From positions 1 to 64,000 of the forward strand of contig NZ_OY782569.1 in the NCBI RefSeq assembly GCF_963677875.1: a DNA stretch of 64,000 bases, written 5' to 3'. The translations under genes and the position numbers were made by a program. Of this stretch, positions 36,297-45,852 are shown piece after piece (within the stretch, counting starts at the first letter, position 1; every line of letters starts with the position of its first letter). The DNA is from Thiomicrorhabdus sp. Its GTDB lineage: Bacteria; Pseudomonadota; Gammaproteobacteria; Thiomicrospirales; Thiomicrospiraceae. The notes below the pieces were generated by a model. That model saw only the letters and a program-made list of their open reading frames with translations, was not told where the DNA came from and made no database searches.

Positions 36297-38396
36297 ATGA
36301 ATTTTTCCGAACTGGTTACATTGATACGGCAAAAACTTAAAAGCGGTTTAGCCGTGCCTGTTGCCGTACTGGCACTGTTGGGAATGGTGACGATCCCTTT
36401 GCCGCCGTTTCTTTTGGACGTCTTTTTTACCTTCAATATCGTTTTGTCGATGGTCGTTCTGATGGTGACTATCTATGCCAAACGCCCGCTCGATTTTGCG
36501 ATTTTTCCGACCATTATCCTTTTAGCGACGCTATTCCGCTTATCGTTGAATATTGCTTCCACTCGCGTCATTCTGCTGGAAGGGCACGAGGGCGGAGCGG
36601 CGGCAGGCAAGGTAATCGAAGCGTTTGGCGAGTTCGTTATCGGAGGAAATTATGCTGTCGGTCTGGTGGTTTTTGCCATACTGGTTGTCATTAATTTCGT
36701 CGTTATCACCAAAGGGGCCGGACGGGTTGCCGAAGTCAGCGCCCGTTTCACCCTCGATTCAATGCCGGGGAAACAGATGGCGATTGATGCCGATCTGAAT
36801 GCCGGACTGATTACCCAGCAGGAAGCGCAACAGCGCCGTGCCGAAATTGCGACCGAAGCCGAGTTTTACGGGTCAATGGACGGTGCCAGTAAATTTGTAC
36901 GCGGCGATGCGGTTGCCGGGATTATTATTCTGCTTATTAACCTGATCGGCGGGTTTGCGATTGGCGTCGGCCAGCACGGCATGCCGTTTGGTGATGCCGC
37001 TCAGGTATATACCATTCTCACTTTGGGGGATGGTCTGGTCGCGCAGATTCCGGCGCTGCTTTTATCAACGGCGACGGCAATTATTGTGACCCGGGTGACC
37101 GGAACCGAGAAGAAAGATATGGGTGAACAACTGCAGATGCAGATGTTTTCCAATCCGAAAGCCCTCGGAACCACGGCGGCCATTGTCGGGGTTATGGGAT
37201 TGATTCCCGGTATGCCGAATCTGGCATTCTTGAGTTTTGCAGCCGTTGCCGGTGGAGGCGCTTATTTGATTCATCGCCAGCAGCGGTTACAGCCGCAGGC
37301 TGCCGAAGTGGCCACAGCAGAGGAGCTGGAAGCGGAAGTTCCGACCAGTACCGATTTGAGCTGGGAAGATGTTCAATCAGTGGACATTCTTGGTTTAGAA
37401 GTCGGTTACCGACTGATTTCAATGGTGGATCAATCGCAAAACGGTCAGTTGTTGAACCGGATCAAAGGTGTCAGGCGCAAGGTTTCTCAAGAACTTGGTT
37501 TTCTGGTGCCGGCGGTGCATATCCGCGATAACCTTGATCTGAAACCGAATCAGTACCGCATCTTATTGATGGGGGTGCCTTCGGGCGAAGGTGAAGTGTA
37601 TCCGGATCGGGAATTGGCCATTAACCCCGGTCAGGTCTTTGGCGAAGTGTCCGGGATGGCGACGAAAGATCCGACATTCGGGCTGGATGCGGTATGGATT
37701 GCGCCAAGCGATCAAGATCAGGCTCAGGCACTTGGTTATACAGTTGTTGATGCCAGCACTGTGGTGGCGACTCATGTCAGTCAGTTGATTCAGGATTATG
37801 CTTACGAATTGCTTGGCCATGATGAAACTCAGCAGTTGCTTGATAAACTCAAACAGACCTCTCCTAAACTGGTGGATGAACTGGTTCCGGATAAACTTTC
37901 TCTGGCGACGCTGGTTAAGGTTTTACAGAATCTGTTACGCGAAAAAGTTTCGATTCGCGACATGAGAACCATTTTGGAAACTTTGACCGAACACGCTTCG
38001 CAGACGCAGCAGCCGGGCGATTTGACAATTGCGGTTCGATCGGCGTTGGGTCGTTCGATCGTTCAGGAAATTGTTGGCGGTGATGGCGCTTTGAAAGTGA
38101 TTACTCTTGAGCCTTCGTTGGAACAGATATTGCTGCAAGCGACTCAAGGGGCGCCGGAAGGGCAATTGGCAGTGGAACCCAGTCTGGCGGAGCGCTTGCA
38201 TAAGGCTTTGAAGGAACAGGCCGAACAGGTCGAAATGAGCGGACAACAGGCTGTTTTACTGGTCGCGCCGCAAATTCGCGCTCAATTGGCGCGTCTGTTC
38301 CGTTTCAGTTTGCCGAATCTGTGGGTTTTGGCCTATTCGGAAGTACCGGAAAACCGTCAAATAAGTGTCGTGGCAAATATCGGTCAGGGAGGTTGA
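36297..38396 (+). CDS. flhA: Flagellar export gate protein FlhA
   Basis: 699 residues: eight N-terminal membrane helices (FPTIILLATLFRLSLNIASTR, FVVITKGAGRVAEVSARFTLD with the FHIPEP-type loop) and a large cytoplasmic domain binding chaperones. Start ATG 36297 gives the normal N-terminus. Followed two bases later by flhF. Confidence 0.96.
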   Translation: MNFSELVTLIRQKLKSGLAVPVAVLALLGMVTIPLPPFLLDVFFTFNIVLSMVVLMVTIYAKRPLDFAIFPTIILLATLFRLSLNIASTRVILLEGHEGGAAAGKVIEAFGEFVIGGNYAVGLVVFAILVVINFVVITKGAGRVAEVSARFTLDSMPGKQMAIDADLNAGLITQQEAQQRRAEIATEAEFYGSMDGASKFVRGDAVAGIIILLINLIGGFAIGVGQHGMPFGDAAQVYTILTLGDGLVAQIPALLLSTATAIIVTRVTGTEKKDMGEQLQMQMFSNPKALGTTAAIVGVMGLIPGMPNLAFLSFAAVAGGGAYLIHRQQRLQPQAAEVATAEELEAEVPTSTDLSWEDVQSVDILGLEVGYRLISMVDQSQNGQLLNRIKGVRRKVSQELGFLVPAVHIRDNLDLKPNQYRILLMGVPSGEGEVYPDRELAINPGQVFGEVSGMATKDPTFGLDAVWIAPSDQDQAQALGYTVVDASTVVATHVSQLIQDYAYELLGHDETQQLLDKLKQTSPKLVDELVPDKLSLATLVKVLQNLLREKVSIRDMRTILETLTEHASQTQQPGDLTIAVRSALGRSIVQEIVGGDGALKVITLEPSLEQILLQATQGAPEGQLAVEPSLAERLHKALKEQAEQVEMSGQQAVLLVAPQIRAQLARLFRFSLPNLWVLAYSEVPENRQISVVANIGQGG

Positions 38397-38397
38397 A

Positions 38398-39558
38398 GTG
38401 AAAATCAAGCGCTATATTGCGCCGACCATGCGCCAGGCCATGAATTTAGTGCGTCAGGAATACGGTGAGGATGCCGTGATTCTGTCGACCAAGGACATCG
38501 ACGGCGGAGTTGAAATTGTTACCGCTCTCGATCCCGAAGCGGTGGAGTACAGAAAAGCGCAGTCTCAGGAAACCGGGCCGATTTCGCAAGCAAGTGCCGG
38601 GTCTGTGACGGAAGGTTCTCTCCCGGTGCAACAGCCCGACTTGGCGGCTATGGCTTCGGAATTGCAGGCGATGCGTTCCATGCTTGAGAATCAGTTGTCC
38701 GGATTGGCTTGGGGGCAAAGTGAGCAACAGCACCCGAATCAGGTTTCTTTATTGAAGCGTTTACTGCAGCTCGGTGTCGGATGGGACTTGAGTCAAAAAC
38801 TTGTCGCCCGGGTCGATCCTGACAGTTCCCAGGCGTGGGGAGCTTTATTGCAGGCGCTGGAAGAACAGATCGATGTTACTGAGCAGGATTTGATCGAACG
38901 AGGCGGCATCGTGGCTTTAGTCGGCCCGACTGGTGTGGGGAAGACCACAACGATTGCCAAGTTGGCGAGCCGGTTTGTCATGCGTCACAGCACGAATGAC
39001 ATCGCGTTGATTACCACCGATTGCTACAAAATCGGTGCGCAGGCGCAGCTGAAAACCTTTGCTGATTTGATTAAGGTACCGGTGCATGTGGCTTCGACGC
39101 ATGGGGAACTTGTGGCTTTGTTAAGTTCGCTGCAACATAAGAAAATGATCCTGATTGATACCGCCGGAATGAGTCAGAGAGATTTGCAGCTGACACAGCA
39201 ATTGACTTCTGGACACGATGGTTTGAATTATGTGCGTAACTACCTGGTGATTTCCGCGGCGACTCAGTTGTCGGCGCTGGAGGACATTGTGCGTTCATTT
39301 GGGCGGATGGTATTGAAAGGGTGTATTTTGACCAAAATGGATGAAGCCTTGCAGCTGGGAAGTGTTTTAACCGTGCTGGCTGAAAAAGGGTTGCCGCTGG
39401 CTTATGTGTCAACCGGTCAGCGAGTTCCGGAAGATTTGGAGTCTTTAAAGGTGAGAGAATTGATCAATCGTGCAATTCTGCTGGGGCAGCAGCGGCAGGA
39501 AGCCGACGATGCCGCCTTGCGTTTGGGTATGGGCAGGGAGGTGAGCCATGCACAATGA
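38398..39558 (+). CDS. flhF: SRP-type GTPase FlhF
   Basis: 386 residues. N-terminal basic B-domain (IKRYIAPTMRQAMNLVRQEYGEDAV), then NG GTPase: G1 VALVGPTGVGKTTTIAKLA, LITTDCYKIGAQAQL, DTAGMSQRD, TKMDEA. Sets the polar site of the flagellum. GTG 38398 is chosen because homologues begin MKIKR; the frame opens 33 bases earlier inside flhA. Confidence 0.93.
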   Translation: MKIKRYIAPTMRQAMNLVRQEYGEDAVILSTKDIDGGVEIVTALDPEAVEYRKAQSQETGPISQASAGSVTEGSLPVQQPDLAAMASELQAMRSMLENQLSGLAWGQSEQQHPNQVSLLKRLLQLGVGWDLSQKLVARVDPDSSQAWGALLQALEEQIDVTEQDLIERGGIVALVGPTGVGKTTTIAKLASRFVMRHSTNDIALITTDCYKIGAQAQLKTFADLIKVPVHVASTHGELVALLSSLQHKKMILIDTAGMSQRDLQLTQQLTSGHDGLNYVRNYLVISAATQLSALEDIVRSFGRMVLKGCILTKMDEALQLGSVLTVLAEKGLPLAYVSTGQRVPEDLESLKVRELINRAILLGQQRQEADDAALRLGMGREVSHAQ

Positions 39559-40432
39559 TCAGGCCGCGGGATTGCGTGCCATGCACGGCAGTCAGTCCAT
39601 GTCTCCGAAAGGGAGTGGTGCATCGAAAGCGATTCGGGTTATTGCGGTTGCCAGCGGCAAAGGTGGCGTCGGAAAAACCAATGTTTCGGTTAATCTGGGG
39701 GTGGCTTTAAGTAAGCTTGGTAATCGAGTGCTGTTGATGGATGCCGATATGGGACTGGCAAACGTTGACATCATGCTCGGTTTGCAGACCGACTATAATC
39801 TTTCGCACGTTCTGAGCGGTGAAAAGACGTTGCAGGAGGTGATTGTTGAAGGTCCGGCCGGGCTGAGAATTATCCCGGCGGCTTCCGGCGTCAGAAAAAT
39901 GGCACAACTGAGTTTGATGGAAAACGCCGGAATCGTACATGCCTTTTCCGAATTATCCGCTGATCTGGATGTTTTGATTGTTGATACGGCTGCCGGGATT
40001 GCCGAAAGTGTCGTTAATTTTTGTCGAGCCGCTCAGGAAGTTGTGGTGGTAGTGACTGACGAACCGGCTTCGATTACCGACGCCTACGCGTTGATCAAGG
40101 TACTGAGCAGGGATTATCAAGTGACGCGTTTTCGAATCCTTGCTAATATGAGTATTACGGCTCTGCAAGGGAAACAGCTGTATGATAAGCTTGCAAGAGT
40201 AGCCGAGCAGTTTTTGGACGTTCAGGTCGACTTTCTCGGTGCGGTACCGCAGGATAACGCTTTGCGTGAGGCGGTACAGAAACAGATTCCAGTGACGATT
40301 CACCGTCCGCACAGCGCGGCGGCAACGGCATTTTTTGATATTGCCGATAAGATCAACGCGTGGCCGATTCCTGAAAAAGTGACCGGCCATTTACAGTTTT
40401 TTGTTGAAAATTTATTTCAAAAAGAGGCATAA
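39548..40432 (+). CDS. flhG: Flagellar number regulator FlhG/FleN
   Basis: 294 residues, MinD/ParA-type ATPase: deviant Walker A ASGKGGVGKTNVSVNLG, MDADMGLANVDIMLGL, DTAAGIAESVVNF. Limits flagellar number, in Pseudomonas by restraining FleQ and together with FlhF. Overlaps flhF by 11 bases. The local FleQ lacks the receiver-like domain but keeps the AAA+ part that FleN contacts. Confidence 0.92.
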   Translation: MHNDQAAGLRAMHGSQSMSPKGSGASKAIRVIAVASGKGGVGKTNVSVNLGVALSKLGNRVLLMDADMGLANVDIMLGLQTDYNLSHVLSGEKTLQEVIVEGPAGLRIIPAASGVRKMAQLSLMENAGIVHAFSELSADLDVLIVDTAAGIAESVVNFCRAAQEVVVVVTDEPASITDAYALIKVLSRDYQVTRFRILANMSITALQGKQLYDKLARVAEQFLDVQVDFLGAVPQDNALREAVQKQIPVTIHRPHSAAATAFFDIADKINAWPIPEKVTGHLQFFVENLFQKEA

Positions 40433-40477
40433 GAGGAGGCATCGAGCCGGTTTAAGCCTCTTTTTTAAAGGACGATT

Positions 40478-41218
40478 GTGGCAAATTTTATGAGCAGGAC
40501 CAATCTTTATCAGCAAGTTCAGAAGCAGACCTCTCCGCAGAAGACGATGGACGTCGAAGCTTATTTGCCCCTGGTTAAACGTATTGCTTATCATCTCAAG
40601 GGCCGTTTGCCGGACAGTGTATTTGTCGAAGACTTGATTCAGTCCGGAATTATCGGGCTGATTGAAGCCATGCAGAAATACAATGCTAATCAGGGGGCGA
40701 GCTTTGAAACCTACGCGGGCATCCGTATTCGGGGCGCCATGCTGGATGAAATTCGCAAAGGCGACTGGACGCCGCGTTCGGTGTATCGTAAGTCACGGGA
40801 AGTCAGCGATGCCATCAATCAGGTTGAGTCTAAACTTGGCCGTGAAGCAAAAGATGAAGAAATTGCTAAGGAAATGGGCATTTCGATCGATGAATATCAT
40901 AGGATTCTGCAAGATACCAATTCCGTTCAGTTATTGTCGATCGATCAGCCCGATCATGACGAGTTGTCGGAAGATCGTATGGTCAGTAAAGGTTCAACAC
41001 CTTTGGCGGAATTGGCAGAAAGCGGTTTTCAAACCGCATTGGCAAAGGAAATCGGTCGTTTGCCGGAGAAAGAAAAACTGGTGATGTCGCTGTATTACGA
41101 CGAAGAGTTGAATTTGAAAGAGATCGGTCAGGTTCTGGATGTCAGTGAATCGCGCGTCAGTCAAATTCACAGTCAGGCGATTAAGCGAATTCGTTCGCGA
41201 ATGGCTGACTGGTTGTAA
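40478..41218 (+). CDS. fliA: RNA polymerase sigma-28 factor FliA
   Basis: 246 residues. Region 2 (YLPLVKRIAYHLKGRLPDSVFVEDL, FETYAGIRIRGAMLDEIRKGDW), region 3 (NQVESKLGREAKDEEIAKEMG) and region 4 (LVMSLYYDEELNLKEIGQVLDVSESRVSQIHSQAI). Reads the TAAA/GCCGATAA promoters seen before the flagellins and fliD. GTG 40478 with AAAGGA ahead; an ATG four codons later is also possible. Confidence 0.96.
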   Translation: MANFMSRTNLYQQVQKQTSPQKTMDVEAYLPLVKRIAYHLKGRLPDSVFVEDLIQSGIIGLIEAMQKYNANQGASFETYAGIRIRGAMLDEIRKGDWTPRSVYRKSREVSDAINQVESKLGREAKDEEIAKEMGISIDEYHRILQDTNSVQLLSIDQPDHDELSEDRMVSKGSTPLAELAESGFQTALAKEIGRLPEKEKLVMSLYYDEELNLKEIGQVLDVSESRVSQIHSQAIKRIRSRMADWL

Positions 41219-41246
41219 CCGGACATCGCCTAAAAAGGGATAATGC

Positions 41247-41651
41247 ATGCAAATTAATAGAGATATGAACATTCTGGTGGTGGATGACTTTTCCACTATG
41301 CGGCGGATCGTGAAAAACCTGCTCAAAGAGTTGGGCTTCAATAATCTGGATGAAGCGGATGACGGAGAAACCGCTTGGCCGATGATTCAGACCGGGAAGT
41401 ACGATTTTATCGTCAGTGATTGGAATATGCCGAAAATGACCGGTATTGATCTTCTCAAGCATGTGCGTGCCGATCAGAATTTGAAAGACCTGCCGTTTCT
41501 GTTGATTACTGCCGAAGCGAAACGTTCGCAGATTCTGGAAGCGGCTCAAGCTGGCGTCGACGGTTATATCGTCAAGCCTTTTACTGCTGCGACCCTGAAT
41601 GAAAAAATTCAGAAAATTTTTGAGCGGATGGCGCAAAAGCAGGTCGGTTAA
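41247..41651 (+). CDS. cheY: Chemotaxis response regulator CheY
   Basis: 134 residues, single receiver: acidic pair DD (13-14), phospho-site Asp58 (VSDWNMPKM), Thr (LLITAEA), Lys (IVKPF). Ends with two extra helices usual in polar-flagellum CheY. Carries the signal from CheA to FliM. Followed by a terminator at 41686. Confidence 0.95.
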   Translation: MQINRDMNILVVDDFSTMRRIVKNLLKELGFNNLDEADDGETAWPMIQTGKYDFIVSDWNMPKMTGIDLLKHVRADQNLKDLPFLLITAEAKRSQILEAAQAGVDGYIVKPFTAATLNEKIQKIFERMAQKQVG

Positions 41652-41685
41652 ACGAAGGTTGCACCGCCGAACAATTCTTTAATAT

Positions 41686-41712
41686 AAAAAGCGCCTTTTC
41701 AGGCGCTTTTTT
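41686..41712 (+). terminator. Terminator after cheY
   Basis: AAAAAGCGCC / TTTTCA / GGCGCTTTTTT, a perfect stem with flanking A and T runs. Confidence 0.85.
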
Positions 41713-41807
41713 GTGAAGAAATAAGCAATATGGCCGATAGTTTTAAATAGCTTGGTAAAGAAGATCGTATGATCGAGTGCTTTAAACTGTGTAATCGCGA
41801 ACCGAAA

Positions 41808-41843
41808 CGCCTTATACCGGCCAAGCCGCTATAGGGCGTTTTT
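41808..41843 (+). terminator. Second hairpin terminator before cheZ
   Basis: CGCC-T-TATA-C-CGGC / CAA / GCCG-C-TATA-G-GGCG followed by T5: a long stem with one C-C mismatch and one U-G pair. It lies 54 bases before cheZ, so cheZ needs a promoter in the remaining gap or regulated read-through. Confidence 0.55.
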
Positions 41844-41896
41844 ATTTGCATCTTTAGCGGATTGGATGCATTTTCGGGTCGCCAAATGAGGTATTT

Positions 41897-42520
41897 ATGA
41901 AGCAATTACAAGAGACGGTTTCCCTATTGCTTGAGGCTTTGCAACAGCAAGATGAAATTCGCAGCAACGCCTTGTTAAATGAATTGACCGAATTACGTGA
42001 ACAGCATTTGTTTCAGGAAATATCGGGGTTGGGAAATCGTCTTCATCAGGCTCTGAACGCCTTGGAAAACGACGATCTTCTGATGCAGACCAAACACGAT
42101 ATCCCGGATGTGACTGAGCGGTTGGATTACGTTCTGAATACGATTGAAGAAGCCAGTCAGTTGACCTTGGATCAGGCGGAAAAGGGGTTGGAAATTCTAA
42201 GCCAGATGTCTGTGGAAGCGCCGGAGGGAAATGATTTGAGCCGATTGCGTGGCATTTTGAATCAGATTGTTTTAGCGCAATCTTATCAGGACTTGACCGG
42301 GCAGGTGTTGCATAAGGTCATTCATCTTATCGGTGAATTGGAAACCAGTTTGCATCACTTGATCGAACAAGCCGGACACGACTTGCAAAATTTGCCAGAT
42401 CGCACGCCAGAGCATGAAAATCTGTCAGCCGGAGTCGGGCCGCAGATCAAAGCAGATCAACCGGGCAGCGTTCAGGATCAGAAGGACGTTGACGACTTCT
42501 TGAAAGGGCTTGGGTTGTAG
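41897..42520 (+). CDS. cheZ: CheY-P phosphatase CheZ
   Basis: 207 residues, mostly helical. Signature DIPDVTERLDYVLNTIEEA and the active helix AQSYQDLTGQVLHKVI with the catalytic Asp/Gln pair; C-terminal CheY-binding tail DVDDFLKGLGL. Separated from cheY by two hairpins. Confidence 0.93.
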   Translation: MKQLQETVSLLLEALQQQDEIRSNALLNELTELREQHLFQEISGLGNRLHQALNALENDDLLMQTKHDIPDVTERLDYVLNTIEEASQLTLDQAEKGLEILSQMSVEAPEGNDLSRLRGILNQIVLAQSYQDLTGQVLHKVIHLIGELETSLHHLIEQAGHDLQNLPDRTPEHENLSAGVGPQIKADQPGSVQDQKDVDDFLKGLGL

Positions 42521-42543
42521 CGGCGTGCTTGCGAATTTTCGCA

Positions 42544-42560
42544 TGGCATAACGGTTGCTT
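42544..42560 (+). promoter_or_regulatory. Sigma-54 promoter of cheA
   Basis: TGGCATAACGGTTGCTT: TGGCAT, 5 bases, TTGCTT, with GG-N10-GC. The best sigma-54 match in the window, 93 bases before cheA. Confidence 0.75.
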
Positions 42561-42652
42561 TGATGGTTTTAAAGATCACTTATACCGAAGCATGAAATAT
42601 AAACTGGCTTCAAACGGCGGTTAAGGTTTTAAACGTCGATGAGGAACGAGAC

Positions 42653-44728
42653 GTGGATGAAGAAATTTTACAAGACTTTTTGATCGAGGCGACAGAGCTG
42701 GTTGATCAGCTTAATGAGCAGCTGCTCGATCTTGAGCAGTCGCCGAAAGATCAGGAAATTCTGAATGCGGTGTTTCGCGGTTTCCACACTCTGAAAGGGG
42801 GAGCTGGCTTTCTTGGTGTGACGCCGTTGGTGGAGTTGTGCCACAGAGCGGAAAATGTCTTCGATAAAATACGCAATGACGTCATTGATTACGATGCTGT
42901 GGTCGCCGATGTGATTTTACAGGCCTATGATGCAATTCAGGAAGCGGTTGCGCAGTTGAACGAGGGCGCCCGGACTTTGCCGGAAAACGATCCGCAGTTG
43001 CTCAAGCGGTTGGATAATTTAACCTGTCAAGATCGAGAAACACGACAGGAAAATAATTCTAGCGAGATGCCTAAACTGAATCTGGCGGATGGCCTTGATC
43101 CCGATGGGGACATTACCGATGACGAGTTTGAAGCACTTTTGAATCAACGCGATGCCTTGATGGAACAGGCTGAAGAACCTCGTGCGGCAGTTACAGGTGA
43201 GGTTAAAAATGTCGTTCTGTCACTCGATGATGGTGCCGATCCTGACGGGGATATCACTGACGAAGAATTCGAAGCGCTTTTGAATCAGCGTGATGCCTTG
43301 TCGAGCGATCTTCCACAGAAAGCATCGTCAGTAGAATTGAGTCTGGCAGAAGGTGTTGATCCGGACGGTGATATCACCGATGAAGAGTTTGAAGCCCTTT
43401 TAAATCAGCGTGATACTTTGCGCACACCGCCGGCTGCGAAAGCTCCGGTGCCTGATATCTCGCAGCCTGAAGCGCATGCAGTAGAAAGCAGTCAAGCCTC
43501 TCGGACGGTAGCGACGAGTTCCGAAAACAATGCCACGCCCGCCAAAAATAAAGCCCAGCAGGAAACATCGGTTCGTGTCGATACCAAACGGCTTGACGAA
43601 ATTATGAATCTGGTCGGCGAACTGGTTCTGGTTCGCAACCGTCTGCTGACGTTGCGTAATTCGGAAGTGAATAAAGAGAGCCTGTCCAATACCATCGGTA
43701 ATCTGGATCATGTCACCACTGACCTGCAGGCTGCGGTGATGAAAACCCGTATGCAGCCGGTGAAAAAGGTCTTTGGACGTTTCCCGCGGGTGGTGCGCGA
43801 TCTTTCCAGAAAGCTTGGCAAGGAAATTACGCTCGAACTGCAGGGGGAAGAAACCGATTTGGACAAAAATCTGGTGGAGGCTCTGGCCGATCCACTGGTG
43901 CATCTTGTGCGCAATTCGGTTGATCATGGTATCGAGATGCCTGCGGATAGACTGGCGGCCGGTAAAGACAAGCGTGGTACGGTTATTTTGGCGGCCGAGC
44001 AGGAAGGCGATCATATCCTGCTGTCGATTACTGATGATGGCAAGGGGATGGACGCCGAGGTTCTACGTCGAAAAGCGGTTGAAAAAGGTCTGATGGATGA
44101 AGTGACCGCGAACCAGCTGACGGATAAGGCGGCATTTGAACTGATTTTATCTGCGGGCTTTTCGACGGCGGAAACCATCAGTGATATTTCCGGTCGTGGG
44201 GTCGGTATGGACGTGGTTAAAAATATGATCACTCGCCTTAACGGCAGTATCGACATCCATTCCGAATTCGGACGGGGAACACAGATCCAAATTCGTGTAC
44301 CGCTGACATTGGCGATTTTGCCGACTTTAATGGTCGCCTTCGAACAAGACAGTTATGCGATTCCACTGACCAGTGTGCAAGAGATTTTCGATTATGACGA
44401 GTCGCAGACTAATGTGATTGACGGCCAACGGATGGTTCGTCTGCGTTCAAGAAGCATTCCGCTGTTTTTCCTTGAACACTGGTTACTGCCGCAAGGACGG
44501 CAGAATGAGGCGAACAATCCGAAAGTAGTGATTGTCAGTATTGGAAATCAGCGGGTCGGCCTGGTGGTCGATCAGGTTAATGGTCAGGAAGAAGTTGTGA
44601 TTAAACCGTTGGGAGCGTCCTTGCGCCGCGTGAAAGGTTATGCCGGAGCAACGATCACCGGTAATGGAAATATCGCTTTGATTCTGGACTTGCCCGGAGT
44701 GATTCAACGCTTTCAGCACACGTTTTAG
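42653..44728 (+). CDS. cheA: Chemotaxis histidine kinase CheA with a triple acidic repeat
   Basis: 691 residues. P1 phospho-His45 (FRGFHTLKGGAGFLG); then a linker with three copies of DPDGDITD-[DE]-EFEALLNQRD at about 149-167, 195-214 and 235-254; P3 dimer helices from about 302 (RVDTKRLDEIMNLVGELVLVRN); P4 kinase (HLVRNSVDHGIEMP, DDGKGMD, GRGVGMDVVKNMI); P5 CheW-like end. A CheY-binding P2 domain is not recognisable where expected; the repeats fill that space. GTG 42653 behind GAGGAACGAG. Transcribed from its own sigma-54 promoter, followed by cheW. Confidence 0.94.
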   Translation: MDEEILQDFLIEATELVDQLNEQLLDLEQSPKDQEILNAVFRGFHTLKGGAGFLGVTPLVELCHRAENVFDKIRNDVIDYDAVVADVILQAYDAIQEAVAQLNEGARTLPENDPQLLKRLDNLTCQDRETRQENNSSEMPKLNLADGLDPDGDITDDEFEALLNQRDALMEQAEEPRAAVTGEVKNVVLSLDDGADPDGDITDEEFEALLNQRDALSSDLPQKASSVELSLAEGVDPDGDITDEEFEALLNQRDTLRTPPAAKAPVPDISQPEAHAVESSQASRTVATSSENNATPAKNKAQQETSVRVDTKRLDEIMNLVGELVLVRNRLLTLRNSEVNKESLSNTIGNLDHVTTDLQAAVMKTRMQPVKKVFGRFPRVVRDLSRKLGKEITLELQGEETDLDKNLVEALADPLVHLVRNSVDHGIEMPADRLAAGKDKRGTVILAAEQEGDHILLSITDDGKGMDAEVLRRKAVEKGLMDEVTANQLTDKAAFELILSAGFSTAETISDISGRGVGMDVVKNMITRLNGSIDIHSEFGRGTQIQIRVPLTLAILPTLMVAFEQDSYAIPLTSVQEIFDYDESQTNVIDGQRMVRLRSRSIPLFFLEHWLLPQGRQNEANNPKVVIVSIGNQRVGLVVDQVNGQEEVVIKPLGASLRRVKGYAGATITGNGNIALILDLPGVIQRFQHTF

Positions 44729-44778
44729 TGATTTGTGATGAGAGGCTCGAATAAGACGAAGAGGAACGATAAACGCTT

Positions 44779-45306
44779 ATGAATATGATGAAAGAACCCT
44801 TGGCATCGGCTGGCGTTTCATCCGAACCGGTTAATGATGACAGCGCTTACCTGGGCCCGAGTGTCCGTTGTGTGCTGTTTCGTTTGGAAAACGAAGTCTA
44901 CGGAATTCAGGTCAAAAAAATACGGGAAGTGTTGAAGGTCGGATCGATCCGCCAGGTTCCCGGTTCCGACTCTCAAGTGCTGGGAGTAATCAATGTTCGC
45001 GGCGTCATCGTTACCGTAGTGGACGCCAGACAAACACTGGGATTGAATGCTAAAGCGATTGATCAGCACAGCCGAATCATTATTGTCGAGATGGATGCCG
45101 AGCATACTCTTGGTTTTCTGGTTGATTTCGTGATGGAGGTCAAAGATATCCCAGAAGAAAAATTCGAACCGATCGTCTCGGTCAGGGATACCGCTTCGCG
45201 TTATATTCAGGGGATTGCGCATTTTCAGGAGCAGGTGATTATTCTGATTGATGTGGAAAGCCTGTTCCTGGAGTCCGATATTGAGTTCGGCGATGAAGCG
45301 ATGTGA
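44779..45306 (+). CDS. cheW: Chemotaxis coupling protein CheW
   Basis: 175 residues. CheW fold: CVLFRLENEVYGIQVKKIREVLKV, RQVPGSDSQVLGVINVRGVIVTVVD, DQHSRIIIVEM. A 25-residue N-terminal extension precedes the domain. Links receptors to CheA. RBS GAGGAACG is somewhat far from ATG 44779. A second CheW lies on the minus strand at 46577. Confidence 0.92.
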   Translation: MNMMKEPLASAGVSSEPVNDDSAYLGPSVRCVLFRLENEVYGIQVKKIREVLKVGSIRQVPGSDSQVLGVINVRGVIVTVVDARQTLGLNAKAIDQHSRIIIVEMDAEHTLGFLVDFVMEVKDIPEEKFEPIVSVRDTASRYIQGIAHFQEQVIILIDVESLFLESDIEFGDEAM

Positions 45307-45467
45307 CGCTGACGCATGGCTGCTGTGAGCAGCTTCAGTGTTGTAGAACAAAGTTTGAAAGTAAGGTGGCAGTTCAGTTAGCTTTTCGGCAGGATACTGC
45401 GTTTATTTGGATCGCTTGTTAAATTGCTTGGTCGCGTCGTGCGGATTGACTGTGTGCCCGGCTCGGC

Positions 45468-45767
45468 TCAGATTGAATTTTGGGGGGTTGGCAGCTTTTT
45501 TCCTGATAGCTGGTAAACAAAGATGAGTAATTGAGCGATAGCTTCGTAAAGTTCTTCGGGAATTTCCTGATCCAGTTCCACCTGACTCAACAGCGAGACC
45601 AGCCCCGGGTCTTCTTCGATCGGAATCTGATGTTCCCGAGCCGTGTTCAGAATTTCTTCAGCCAGATGTCCGCGTCCTTTCGCGGTCACTTTGGGCGCGC
45701 CTTTCCCTGCGTAGGCAAGCGTGACGGCGACCTTGTCGGCCAAGTTGTGTTTGGTAGGCGTTTTCAT
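45468..45767 (-). CDS. Stand-alone FlhB C-terminal-like protein
   Basis: 99 residues from ATG 45767 (an ATG two codons earlier sits too close to the AAGAG ribosome site). It matches the soluble end of FlhB: VAVTLAYAGKGAPKVTAKGRGHLAEEIL, IPIEEDPGLVSLL, IPEELYEAIAQLLIFVYQL. The NPTH cleavage site and membrane part are missing, as in the known short FlhX/EscU-like proteins that can replace FlhB-C. Last gene of a minus-strand operon headed by a FliK-like gene, its expected functional partner type. Confidence 0.8.
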   Translation of the reverse strand: MKTPTKHNLADKVAVTLAYAGKGAPKVTAKGRGHLAEEILNTAREHQIPIEEDPGLVSLLSQVELDQEIPEELYEAIAQLLIFVYQLSGKKLPTPQNSI

Positions 45768-45852
45768 ATGCATCTCTTACTGCGGATTCCGCCCCGTCTC
45801 GGGGCTTGCCGGAATCAGCCGTTGGGAAACTCGCTTCCCGGCTTTAAAATGC

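Noticed and set aside
43078..43415. Repeats in cheA as an assembly artefact
   Set aside because: The three copies differ at base level and in spacing (45 and 40 residues), so they are real sequence.
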